Shown: positions 8,731-17,462 of the stretch, in pieces
Position numbering within the stretch: position 1 is the stretch's first letter
Layout: every line of letters starts with the position of its first letter
Origin: Candidatus Omnitrophota bacterium
GTDB taxonomy: Bacteria; Omnitrophota; Gorgyraeia; Gygaellales; Profunditerraquicolaceae
Length of the DNA stretch: 34,515 nucleotides
Assembly (NCBI GenBank): GCA_028712175.1
Contig: JAQTQQ010000002.1
Coordinates: 106,044-140,558 of the forward strand
Direction of reading: 5' to 3'
The notes under the pieces: generated by a model
Told to the model about the DNA's origin: nothing
The model's input: only the letters and a program-made list of their open reading frames with translations
Databases searched by the model: none
Translations under genes and position numbers: made by a program

Positions 8731-9992
8731 TATCCACCAAACCTTTTAAAGATAAGCGAAGAATGTATGCCTGAAAAACCGCTTGATGTTTTCATGATCA
8801 TATTAACTTTTTTTTGTATTGCCTGGTTCGGAATATAATATAAATCGCACTGCGGGTCTTTTTCCTCTTGATTAATAGTCGGCGGGAGGATATTTTTCTC
8901 AAATATCATCGCAACTATGGTCATCTCAACGGCGTTTGCCGCTGCCAAAGGATGCCCGATCATGGATTTAAGCGAGCTAATCGGAAGTTTATAGGCGTAA
9001 TCGCCAAAAATTGCCTTATAGGCATTGCTTTCAAAAATATCATTCATGCGCGTGCTTGATCCATGGGCATTAATATAATCTATCTGGCCGCATGCAACAT
9101 TCGCATCTTTTAATGCCAGTCCGATACAGGTTTCCATTGCCCTGCCGTCAGAAGGAAGATCAGTCATATGAAAAGCATTGCAGCTGGTGCCAAACCCCAA
9201 AACTTCGCAGTAAATCGGCGCGTTACGTTTAAGAGCATGACTTAATTCCTCGAGGATTAAAATTCCCGCGCCTTCTCCAAGCACAAAACCATCGCGTTTA
9301 TTATCAAAAGGCCGGGATGCCTTTTCCGGTTCGTCATTATGCACGGACAAAACATTGACTACATCAAAAGCGCCGAAGGTTATCGGGGTAAGCGGGGCCT
9401 CGGCTGCGCCACAAATCATTATCTCCTGCTCTCCATCCTGAATACTCTCAAGGCCAAACCCCAAAGAATCTGTCCCCGCGGTGCAGCCGGTAGAAATTGT
9501 ATTGCAGATTCCTTTTAATCCATACCGGGCGCTGATTTCTATGGAAGGAGTATTGAACATAGCCGCATCATATAAATCAGGGCGCACTAAAGCCGGGTCA
9601 ATCGGTTTATGTCCGTCTTCCGTGACCAAAGCGAACTCCTCTTCCATATATTTTGTCCCGCATATCGCATTTGCCAAACATACGCCGATACGCTGGGTGT
9701 CTTCTTTTGAAAAATCCAATTTGCTGTCATCAATAGCCATTTTACCGGCAGCAACTCCAAATTGAACATAACGGTCCATGCGCATAGCCTCTTGGTGATT
9801 TAGGCCCAATTTAAAAGGATCAAAATCCCTTACCTCGGCGGCAATCTTGGTATTAAAAACCGAAACATCAAAACCGGTCACCTTGCGCACCCCTGATTTA
9901 CCGCTTGAAAACCCTTCCCAGGCATTAATTTTCCCGATACCGTTAGGCGAAATTACCCCGATTCCGGTAACAACTACTCTGCGTTTAGCCAT
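8730..9992 (-). CDS. KS-alpha / FabF-like beta-ketoacyl-ACP synthase
   Basis: 420 aa; intact Cys-His-His: ISTGCTAGTDSLG, INAHGSSTRMND, SLKSMIGHPLAAANAVE. STGCT-type motif resembles type II PKS KS-alpha. Confidence 0.9.
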   Translation of the reverse strand: MAKRRVVVTGIGVISPNGIGKINAWEGFSSGKSGVRKVTGFDVSVFNTKIAAEVRDFDPFKLGLNHQEAMRMDRYVQFGVAAGKMAIDDSKLDFSKEDTQRIGVCLANAICGTKYMEEEFALVTEDGHKPIDPALVRPDLYDAAMFNTPSIEISARYGLKGICNTISTGCTAGTDSLGFGLESIQDGEQEIMICGAAEAPLTPITFGAFDVVNVLSVHNDEPEKASRPFDNKRDGFVLGEGAGILILEELSHALKRNAPIYCEVLGFGTSCNAFHMTDLPSDGRAMETCIGLALKDANVACGQIDYINAHGSSTRMNDIFESNAYKAIFGDYAYKLPISSLKSMIGHPLAAANAVEMTIVAMIFEKNILPPTINQEEKDPQCDLYYIPNQAIQKKVNMIMKTSSGFSGIHSSLIFKRFGG

Positions 9993-9995
9993 AAG

Positions 9996-10592
9996 TTATT
10001 TCTTCTCCTCTACCCTAGTAACTTTAAAAATAATATCCCCTCCGTCAGGGCAGGTTACCGTATCGATTGAATCCGGATCCTGCATAAAGAAAAACTTTGC
10101 TCCGAAGTTTAAGGCAAACAAAGCCGGAAAGGCGGTGTGGAATGCCGCTCCGCAAAATCCCGGGATACATTTTAACCCCACAGTTTCCCATTTATCCCCA
10201 ACTTTGTATCCAAAACTACATTTACCTTTTGCCTTAACCACTTCAATGACCATTTTCTTAGGAGAAGGCCCTTTATGCTGGGGGTCACGTTCAATAAATT
10301 CTAACTTGCCTTGCTTATCCAAAATCTCGGCTTTAAATTCAAGCTTTCCTCCGTCCGGACAGGTTACCAGCAAGCTGCGCTGGTTATCGCGGAATCCGAA
10401 CTTAGCGCCAAAACTTAAGGCATAAATTACGGGAAAAAGTGCATGTGCCAGGCCCAGGCAAAAATGTTTCGGCCCATGCGTAAAATCTTCCAGGACAATC
10501 TCATCACCTATTTTATAACCATGATAACACTCGCCGTAGACCCCGGTTACTGTCAATTTTAGGCGGGGAAAAGGAGTTTTAACCTCATCCAT
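9996..10592 (-). CDS. Tandem duplicated TIGR04076-family domain protein
   Basis: Two copies of the pattern VTGVYGECYHGYKIGDE...YALSFGAKFGF...VTCPDGGKLEF and VVKAKGKCSFGYKVGDK...FALNFGAKFFF...VTCPDGGDIIF. Confidence 0.7.
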   Translation of the reverse strand: MDEVKTPFPRLKLTVTGVYGECYHGYKIGDEIVLEDFTHGPKHFCLGLAHALFPVIYALSFGAKFGFRDNQRSLLVTCPDGGKLEFKAEILDKQGKLEFIERDPQHKGPSPKKMVIEVVKAKGKCSFGYKVGDKWETVGLKCIPGFCGAAFHTAFPALFALNFGAKFFFMQDPDSIDTVTCPDGGDIIFKVTRVEEKK

Positions 10593-10593
10593 T

Positions 10594-11598
10594 TTAAATA
10601 AGCTCCTTGGTCTTATCTATCAAATCTTCCTTGCTAAAGAATCTACCGTTTTCTTCAACCTCGTGCACCATATCCACTAAAACCTTGTTTAATGGCGCAC
10701 GCATATTATTCTCCTCAGCCAGGCGCACAAATTCACCGTTAATATAATCAATCTCCGAAAGTTTACCGCGCATTATGCTTTGCAATATGGATCCATATAA
10801 CGGCTCGCGGCTTAAATTACTCATAAGATGAGAAAAAACCCCTGCGGCCTGTTCGCTGGGCATTGAAGTAAGCTTGGTAATATTCTCCACCGGAAACCCC
10901 GGCAGAGAAACCAAATCTATCCCAAGCTTATCAAAGATCTCAAAAGCCTCTTTCCAGATGGCAATACTGATGCGGCTAGTAGTCAAGTCACTGAATACAT
11001 CCTGCATGCTTTTACCGATTATCGCAGGCAGGCAGTTATTGGCATTAACAAAAATTTTTAAGTACTTCATCCCCTTAATATCCTCGCTGATTATCGTAGG
11101 GAAAGCTTCGTCTAAAACCAGGCTTAAAGAAAGCATGGCTTCGGTAGGATTTGGGTTAAAAAAACTGCCTAATACCCAGCTGCCTTCAAAATTATGCACT
11201 ACCTTGCCGGCTTCAAGCGCCGTAGCACCGAACATAATAATACTAGAAATAATATTATCCTTGGAAATATACTTAGAAACCAGTGTATCTGCCTGAACGC
11301 CGTTCTGCGTAGTGAGCACTAAGGAATTATGCAGCAGGTGAGAACTGTCTTTTAAAGCAGCATCGATATCCTGGGTTTTAGTCGCCAGAATCAATAGTTC
11401 CGGAATATAGTTTAGGGTCTCGGAAATACCAATACGCACCGAGAAATTACCCCTTACCCCCGATATAGAAAGTCCTTTTTCCTTAATCGCCCGAACGGCA
11501 TCGCTGCGGCCGACCAAAGTTACATCTTCGCCTTTTCCTTTAAGATACCCTGCGACTAAACAACCTATGGCTCCTGGGCCGATAACTGCGATACGCAT
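10594..11598 (-). CDS. Ketopantoate reductase (PanE/ApbA) family oxidoreductase
   Basis: MRIAVIGPGAIGCLVAGYL (GxGxxG), LILATKTQDIDAAL, LVLTTQNGVQ. Confidence 0.8.
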   Translation of the reverse strand: MRIAVIGPGAIGCLVAGYLKGKGEDVTLVGRSDAVRAIKEKGLSISGVRGNFSVRIGISETLNYIPELLILATKTQDIDAALKDSSHLLHNSLVLTTQNGVQADTLVSKYISKDNIISSIIMFGATALEAGKVVHNFEGSWVLGSFFNPNPTEAMLSLSLVLDEAFPTIISEDIKGMKYLKIFVNANNCLPAIIGKSMQDVFSDLTTSRISIAIWKEAFEIFDKLGIDLVSLPGFPVENITKLTSMPSEQAAGVFSHLMSNLSREPLYGSILQSIMRGKLSEIDYINGEFVRLAEENNMRAPLNKVLVDMVHEVEENGRFFSKEDLIDKTKELI

Positions 11599-11867
11599 TA
11601 GCTTTTAATGTTTTTTGGAAAACCGTATTTTTTATAATCAAAACCGGTCTGCTCAAGTATGCGGACCATCATGCTATAGAACGGGGATGGAACATCGGAA
11701 AAAAAAGCTCCAATCACATCCTGATCCTCTACTCGGGCAGAATTACGCAGAAAAGCTATTTTCTCCGCCTGCACCCTAACTACCGACTCGGCGATATGGC
11801 GATGGAATACCGGTATTTTAGAAATTAAGGTTTTAAATTTGTTTTCGGTTTTAGCTTCCCAAAGCAT
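11598..11867 (-). CDS. Small PCP_red-like domain protein
   Basis: 89 aa; KIPVFHRHIAESVVRVQAEKIAFLRNSARVEDQDVIGAF resembles the PCP_red (PF08369) pattern; recognised by eye only. Confidence 0.45.
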   Translation of the reverse strand: MLWEAKTENKFKTLISKIPVFHRHIAESVVRVQAEKIAFLRNSARVEDQDVIGAFFSDVPSPFYSMMVRILEQTGFDYKKYGFPKNIKS

Positions 11868-11908
11868 GGTTTAACCTTATTAAATTTAAGGAGTTGTATT
11901 CCAAATGA

Positions 11909-11938
11909 AATTATATAGTAAAATTTTACTATATAATT
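11909..11938. promoter_or_regulatory. Perfect 30-bp palindrome, putative operator
   Basis: AATTATATAGTAAAA|TTTTACTATATAATT, no mismatches; overlaps -10 and predicted start site. Confidence 0.75.
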
Positions 11939-11964
11939 CTAATAAAACCGCGTTAGTTTGTCAA
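11936..11964 (-). promoter_or_regulatory. Sigma70-like promoter of the PKS-like cluster
   Basis: Minus strand TTGACA (11964-11959), 17-nt spacer, TAGAAT (11941-11936). Confidence 0.75.
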
Positions 11965-11969
11965 GTTAA

Positions 11970-12929
11970 TTAATACTCTTTCCAGGAGAATACTTTCTTG
12001 GTCGCAGGATGGATAATAATACTATAGCGCAGGCCTTCTTCTTTATTGCCAAAGACAGGTTTAACATTAAAACGCAGGTATTCTGACTTTACATCTAATA
12101 TGGCAAGTAAAGACAGAATATCCTGTTCTTGCCTTAAGCCTAAAAAGGTAAAATTTCTTAAATCCTCCAGGATTAGCGCAGTACTTGAAAACCCATACCC
12201 TAAATCAACATCAGAGTAACGTGGATCAGGGTTTTCGATTTTATGCACACGCCGAAAACGTAAAATTGCGTCAACGACCTCCTCATCTAAACCCAAGGCT
12301 AAAAACACGGGCTTACTTGCTGTATTAATGTTTATTTTACCCTGGCCATAAACAGTAACCAAATCTTTAAAAGACACAAATTTTTCTTTAGTCATATCTT
12401 CGACTAAAAGCACTTCATTGACTGAAGCAAATGGCCGCATTCCGCTATTTATTATTTTGTCTGCGAGCTCTTCGTTTAGGCCCGGCAGCCTTTTAAGGAC
12501 ATCCCTGGACGCAGTATTTAAATTAATCAAGGCGCTTTCATCAACCAGCTCAAAACTATCCGCAGAATATTTTTTATCAGCAAAACAATATTTATAGTAA
12601 ATATTTTCGCATAAAATCTGCTGGTTTTCCCTTGCCAGTTCATCAAAAGTATCAAAGGCAGGGGTAGCATCCCCTTCTTCCAGGTAAAAAACTGTTTTTA
12701 ATGCCGCGCGGGCCACAGGCAATGACAACCTTAAACGCTGATAAGCCTTAGTAAACTTTATCTCCTGAAAAGCCAGCCCTGCCAAACCCATGCCCAATAA
12801 AGAAAGGATCATTATCGCCCAGAGGCAGATAATTAAAATGCTGGCTTTTTTCTGACTTAAGTCCAAAATATTTCTTCCCGGCTTAAGCTGTAGGCAAAAA
12901 TACTGTCGAGTCATACTCTTGATTTTCAT
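11970..12929 (-). CDS. gspK: GspK-like general secretion protein
   Basis: N-terminal hydrophobic helix KKASILIICLWAIMILSLLGMGLAG, then two helix-hairpin-helix-like segments (INLNTASRDVLKRLPGL..., ININTASKPVFLALGL...). Confidence 0.8.
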   Translation of the reverse strand: MKIKSMTRQYFCLQLKPGRNILDLSQKKASILIICLWAIMILSLLGMGLAGLAFQEIKFTKAYQRLRLSLPVARAALKTVFYLEEGDATPAFDTFDELARENQQILCENIYYKYCFADKKYSADSFELVDESALINLNTASRDVLKRLPGLNEELADKIINSGMRPFASVNEVLLVEDMTKEKFVSFKDLVTVYGQGKININTASKPVFLALGLDEEVVDAILRFRRVHKIENPDPRYSDVDLGYGFSSTALILEDLRNFTFLGLRQEQDILSLLAILDVKSEYLRFNVKPVFGNKEEGLRYSIIIHPATKKVFSWKEY

Positions 12930-13512
12930 CAGTAATAGTAAACTTCACGGCAGTAGGCAGATAATCCTCCTGCCACTGGTCCGTCCATTTGTAAGTATTT
13001 TGCTTCAAATCAAAATAAAAATAAGAAAATTTTACATCCTTGACTTTAGACAAAAAAACCGAAGGTTTATCCTTAAAACCCGCCTCTATCGTGCCTTCAG
13101 GTGTCGTGATCTCATCCAGCCTGTCCGCCACACGCATCATGCAGAGTGACGAGCTGTCAAAATAATAAGTTAAACGGCAGGGAAAATAATCCAAGGAGCC
13201 GGCAAAACTAATTCTAGCCTTAGCGCCGGAAAATAACTGTTTCTTGTAACTTGGTTGCTGCCTTAGCTCCCGGCCAAGCCTTTCGACTCTAAGCAGGATC
13301 TTCTGTTGCCTAAGATCGACATTTCTTATCCGGCGCAATATTGAGGCTCCGGAGAAAAAAGTTGAATAGATAGCAATACTGACAACAGAAAAAATGGAGA
13401 CCGCAATAAGCAGCTCTACCAGAGTAAACCCCGGAAGGGTAAAGGCTCTTTTAGTTGATTTATTGTTTTTGTTTGAATAGGTATGTGGAAAGAGTGATAT
13501 GTTTTCTGACAT
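12883..13512 (-). CDS. gspJ: Type II secretion minor pseudopilin, GspJ-like
   Basis: Prepilin motif LPGFTLVELLIAVSIFSVVSIAIYSTF. Confidence 0.7.
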   Translation of the reverse strand: MSENISLFPHTYSNKNNKSTKRAFTLPGFTLVELLIAVSIFSVVSIAIYSTFFSGASILRRIRNVDLRQQKILLRVERLGRELRQQPSYKKQLFSGAKARISFAGSLDYFPCRLTYYFDSSSLCMMRVADRLDEITTPEGTIEAGFKDKPSVFLSKVKDVKFSYFYFDLKQNTYKWTDQWQEDYLPTAVKFTITDENQEYDSTVFLPTA

Positions 13513-13894
13513 TCTGTTCGCGCCAGCTAAGGTTAAGACATACTTGATTAAGATATTCGGTTAAATTTTCCGGCTGAGAGACCTCAGCTACTTCCTGCGT
13601 ATAATTATAATCCCTTAGAGTAGATTGCAATAAACCGCTAGATCCGGAAACAGACGAGCTGCCGGTTAGGCTCAAAACCTCAAGGGCCTCAAGCTTTTGG
13701 CTGGCTAGATTTAAAGCGCCGATAATATTCGCAGTTGAGTTTATCCCTCTTAATGCCGCAATATAAGAATTGGCTACAACAGTCAACCCTATCCCTAATA
13801 TAAGCACACTGATCATTATCTCAACCAAAGTAAAACCCGGGGAAAGACTTCGGAGGTATTTCTTTAACTTCTCAGGAATAGCCCTCTTTGTCAC
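13460..13894 (-). CDS. gspI: Type II secretion minor pseudopilin, GspI-like
   Basis: Prepilin motif SPGFTLVEIMISVLILGIGLTVV. Confidence 0.65.
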   Translation of the reverse strand: MTKRAIPEKLKKYLRSLSPGFTLVEIMISVLILGIGLTVVANSYIAALRGINSTANIIGALNLASQKLEALEVLSLTGSSSVSGSSGLLQSTLRDYNYTQEVAEVSQPENLTEYLNQVCLNLSWREQNVRKHITLSTYLFKQKQ

Positions 13895-13895
13895 T

Positions 13896-14291
13896 TTACT
13901 CCCCCCAGTTTACAACATCATCTGCTGTACCTGACTGGCCATCACGGCCTGCGGAAAAAAGATCGTAACTATCCTGATTATGGTCACCCGGAGATTTATA
14001 TATATACGGCTTATTCCAGGGATCCATAGGTTTTTTCTTTAAGTAAGGCCCACGCCAGCTTTCTCCGCCAGCCGGCCGGTTCCTTAAATAATCAAGGGAC
14101 TCCGGATACTGGCCCATGTCCATTTCATACAGGTCAAGCGCCAGCGGGATGCTTGCATTAATATCTGTTTTTGCTGCTTGAATACGCGCCTGCTCGGATC
14201 TACCGGCCAAACGCGGCACCACCATTGCCGAGAGAACCCCGATAATAATTACGACAAGCATCAGTTCAATTAAAGTAAAAGCTTTTTTCAT
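13896..14291 (-). CDS. gspG: Major pseudopilin GspG-like
   Basis: KAFTLIELMLVVIIIGVLSAMVVPRL, and C-terminal Ca-loop-like DLFSAGRDGQSGTADDVVNW. Confidence 0.9.
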   Translation of the reverse strand: MKKAFTLIELMLVVIIIGVLSAMVVPRLAGRSEQARIQAAKTDINASIPLALDLYEMDMGQYPESLDYLRNRPAGGESWRGPYLKKKPMDPWNKPYIYKSPGDHNQDSYDLFSAGRDGQSGTADDVVNWGE

Positions 14292-14313
14292 AAGGGCCTC
14301 CTTAGAATTACTT

Positions 14314-14844
14314 TTATAAAAATGATACCCCCAAAATGGTTGCGTCCATCTTTAACAAGCTCCCTGTTTCATCTTTAATAGACAGGGCAATTTTCTCAAC
14401 ATGCAATAAAATATTTGCCTGCTCAATGCCTGAAATAAAATCTAAAATATTCGCCAGCTGGCCTTCGGAGCGTAAATTAATACGGTAAAGCCCCACCCCT
14501 CCTTTTGCCTTGCTTGCGCCGGCAAGGTTCATATCTAATATCTGAAGTTTTGATTTTCTTGCCTCGGCTTCAATCTTGCTCATTACCATAGCCGATTTAT
14601 CCTCATCACTACCCTTAAGGCTTAAATACCCTTCAATCTGCTTCTGCGCCTTAAGGATCTCCAGCCGGCTGTGCTCTAATGCCAGATATTTACGGATCTC
14701 CATTTTAGACTGCTCAACTTCTTCGGTATAAGATGCAATCTTTGAGTATATCGGCCCTAGCACAAGGCTCTTAATTACAAATAAAACCACCAGTATGCCG
14801 ATAACTATTATTAATATTTTCTCTTTATTGTTTAATTTTCTCAT
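14314..14844 (-). CDS. PilO/GspM-like inner-membrane assembly protein
   Basis: One N-terminal TM then coiled coil and small alpha/beta domain; position after the GspL/PilMN-like gene. Confidence 0.65.
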   Translation of the reverse strand: MRKLNNKEKILIIVIGILVVLFVIKSLVLGPIYSKIASYTEEVEQSKMEIRKYLALEHSRLEILKAQKQIEGYLSLKGSDEDKSAMVMSKIEAEARKSKLQILDMNLAGASKAKGGVGLYRINLRSEGQLANILDFISGIEQANILLHVEKIALSIKDETGSLLKMDATILGVSFL

Positions 14845-16214
14845 TTTACGACGATTTCAAAATCCACTACATCTTTATCTTTAAGCTTGCGCCTGCGGGT
14901 ATAACGGTTCTGCGCGCCTTTAAAAGCCTCGGAGCTGGATAAGGCATTAGTAAAAGAGAGGATATCCGGAATCTGCTGGGCATACCCTCTAAAAGTAAAA
15001 TTTTTCTGCCACTCCCAATTATAATTGGTGATCGTTATGCTGTCCGGGCATAAACGGTTTAATTCGTATAATAAATATAACACCGAAGATTTAGGGTCAA
15101 CATACTGCTTGGCTATTTTTAATTTATTTGTGATATCGTCTAATTCCTTGGCGTCTTTACTTAAAACAACGGCCTTGGCCTTAAGGCCAGCGGCATAAGA
15201 TTGCTGCTGGATAAGCCTGACCAAAGAGATGCCGCCTAAGCAGATAAGTATATAAAACAAAGAAACCCCCAAGATCATTAGCTGCTGCACCTTGGATTTC
15301 ATTTCTTTCTTTATCTGCAAATCAGGTATAACAAACTTGATATCGTCTTTGGCTACCTGTAAACTAAAACCCATTACCGCAGACATTGAGATATCCTTAA
15401 AGCTGCCCGAAGCAAAACTATCATATTCCTTATTAGACAAATACTGGGCCTTTAGAGTAAAATCTTTTGCCAAAACCCCTTCAACGAGAACAAGGTACTG
15501 CCCTGATGCGCCGGTTAAAAACAGTTTCTCGCATTTTGCCCCGGGGATTTCATTGCTTAATGCCGAAAGCGCCTGTTTTAGCTCAATAGCAAACCTCTCT
15601 TTATCCTGTTCGCTTTTTAATTGTGCCGCGCCCTGGGCAATGACTACACTAGAACCTAATTTACGGTTGTGCACCAGCACAAGGTCGCTGTAATGCGTAT
15701 CAATATCCAATATCATATACGAATTTTGTAAGGCAGACCTATCCCGGCAGGCATCCTCAACATAATGCAATAGCCCTTGGGAACTCATCAATATCGATTC
15801 GGGAAGAATATTTAGAGAGGTAAAAGCGCTGACAATATTCTTGAAGATATTCTTCAGGGCAACCCCTAAAATAATATGGCTGTTGCTTATTCCGTCAAAT
15901 CCCAGGTTTTGATACGCCCAACAGACTTCTTCCTTGTGATACGGTATCTGGCGCATAAGATAAAGCCCAAGCATCTGCTCGATTTCTTTTGGTTCTTGCG
16001 AAGGGAGATCTACGCGGCGCACCGTTATTTTATTGCGGTTAAGCACCACAAAAACATCAACATCCTTGCCGCATTTGTTTTGTTTTAGTATTTTGCTTAT
16101 GGAAACGGCGATAGACGCAGGTTCGGTATCAGGCAGGTATTCAACCGCGATCTTGCGGCCGACGCTGACTTTAAGCAAAAACTCCTCAAGCTCTATAACT
16201 ACTTTAGTCCTCAT
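14841..16214 (-). CDS. GspL-like (PilM-type actin-fold plus PilN-like) protein
   Basis: N-terminal PilM/GspL-like region, TM MILGVSLFYILICLGGISLV, then PilN-like periplasmic domain. Confidence 0.7.
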   Translation of the reverse strand: MRTKVVIELEEFLLKVSVGRKIAVEYLPDTEPASIAVSISKILKQNKCGKDVDVFVVLNRNKITVRRVDLPSQEPKEIEQMLGLYLMRQIPYHKEEVCWAYQNLGFDGISNSHIILGVALKNIFKNIVSAFTSLNILPESILMSSQGLLHYVEDACRDRSALQNSYMILDIDTHYSDLVLVHNRKLGSSVVIAQGAAQLKSEQDKERFAIELKQALSALSNEIPGAKCEKLFLTGASGQYLVLVEGVLAKDFTLKAQYLSNKEYDSFASGSFKDISMSAVMGFSLQVAKDDIKFVIPDLQIKKEMKSKVQQLMILGVSLFYILICLGGISLVRLIQQQSYAAGLKAKAVVLSKDAKELDDITNKLKIAKQYVDPKSSVLYLLYELNRLCPDSITITNYNWEWQKNFTFRGYAQQIPDILSFTNALSSSEAFKGAQNRYTRRRKLKDKDVVDFEIVVK

Positions 16215-16222
16215 AGGAATAC

Positions 16223-17455
16223 TTACCCGCCAATAATGCTATTCATATTAAATATCGGAAGGAGCATAGCAATAACCATCGCGCCGATAATAAGCCCTAA
16301 AGCAAGGATTATCGCAGGCTCAATAAGGGAGCTGACAGTTTTTAGGTCCGCCTCAATCTCTTTTTCGTAAGACTCCGAGATATCCGCAAGCACGCTATCA
16401 AGCCTGCCACCTTCTTCGCCAACGCGAACCATGGAAATAAAAAACCCCGGGAATATTTTGAATTTTGCAAGCGCATCCGAAAAAGGCATGCCTTCGCTGA
16501 TGTCGCGGCGCACCAGCTCAAGCTGGCTTACATAAACCGGGTTTTCCATGATCGGCCCGGCGTCGGAAAGGGCGCTAAGCAGGTTAACCCCGCTTTTCAA
16601 AAGCAGCGATAAGCTCCTTGAAAAATTAGAAACGGATTGCTTATAAACAATGCCTTTGGCAATCGGGATATGGTATTTTAGGCGGCTCAGGAAACTTCCG
16701 TTTTGCCCTCTTTTAAATTTAACAAATAAAAAAAGAATGGCAATAAATACGGCCATAAATAACCAGTAGCTTTTGAGAAAATTTGCGATGTTAAGAAGAA
16801 TAAGCGTGGGCATAGGAAGTTCGGCCTGAAAGTCGTCAAACATGCCTGCAAGCCGGGGCAAAACAAATGTAAGCATAACAAATATTGTGCCGATACCCAC
16901 TAATGTCATAAAAATGGGATAGGCAAGCGCCTGCTTGACCTTTGTCTTTAAATCATCAAACCGGCGCAGGTAATCCAAAAGCTGCAATAACGCATCCTTA
17001 AGCTTACCGGTTGTTTCTCCGGTGTGGATTATGTTTACATAAAGCAGCGGGAAATACTGGGGGTAGTGCGCAAGGCATGAGGAAAACGAGAGCCCGTCTT
17101 TAATGTTTTTTATGATATCGCCTAGTAAAATCTTTTCTGTCTTGCTTTGGCAATTATTTTCAAGCAGCCTTAAGGCAGTAAGCAATTCTACGCGGGAGTT
17201 AATCAGGTTATAAAGCTTCTGGGTAAATAAAATCAGCTGCTTTATGCCCCATTTGCCGGTTGCCCCAAGGATAACTTCACCCTTAGTCGGCTTTAATGAT
17301 GCCGAAGAGGCAGCCGAATTAATTACGGGTTCGATAGAAACCGGGACAAGGCCTTTTCTTTGCAAATCTTCAAGCACAGCCTCAATGCTGGCCATTTCCA
17401 TTCTGCCTTCGACAATCTCATTAAGATTTTTCTTGGCTTTATATTTAAATTCCAT
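16223..17455 (-). CDS. gspF: GspF/PilC-family inner-membrane platform protein
   Basis: Two T2SSF repeats (FTQKLYNLINSRVELLTALRLL..., FSRSLSLLLKSGVNLLSALSDAG...), C-terminal IGAMVIAMLLPIFNMNSIIGG. Confidence 0.9.
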   Translation of the reverse strand: MEFKYKAKKNLNEIVEGRMEMASIEAVLEDLQRKGLVPVSIEPVINSAASSASLKPTKGEVILGATGKWGIKQLILFTQKLYNLINSRVELLTALRLLENNCQSKTEKILLGDIIKNIKDGLSFSSCLAHYPQYFPLLYVNIIHTGETTGKLKDALLQLLDYLRRFDDLKTKVKQALAYPIFMTLVGIGTIFVMLTFVLPRLAGMFDDFQAELPMPTLILLNIANFLKSYWLFMAVFIAILFLFVKFKRGQNGSFLSRLKYHIPIAKGIVYKQSVSNFSRSLSLLLKSGVNLLSALSDAGPIMENPVYVSQLELVRRDISEGMPFSDALAKFKIFPGFFISMVRVGEEGGRLDSVLADISESYEKEIEADLKTVSSLIEPAIILALGLIIGAMVIAMLLPIFNMNSIIGG

Positions 17456-17462
17456 CCCGCCC

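Noticed and set aside
9847-10425. 192-aa plus-strand ORF (and other plus-strand ORFs such as 22419-22952, 6390-6812, 28573-28911)
   Set aside because: They lie antisense to well-supported minus-strand genes with recognisable motifs, and their translations are low-complexity shadow sequences.
11909-11938. AT-rich palindrome as only a terminator of the secretion operon
   Set aside because: It has no GC stem and it overlaps a near-consensus promoter; the operator reading fits better, though a dual role is not excluded.
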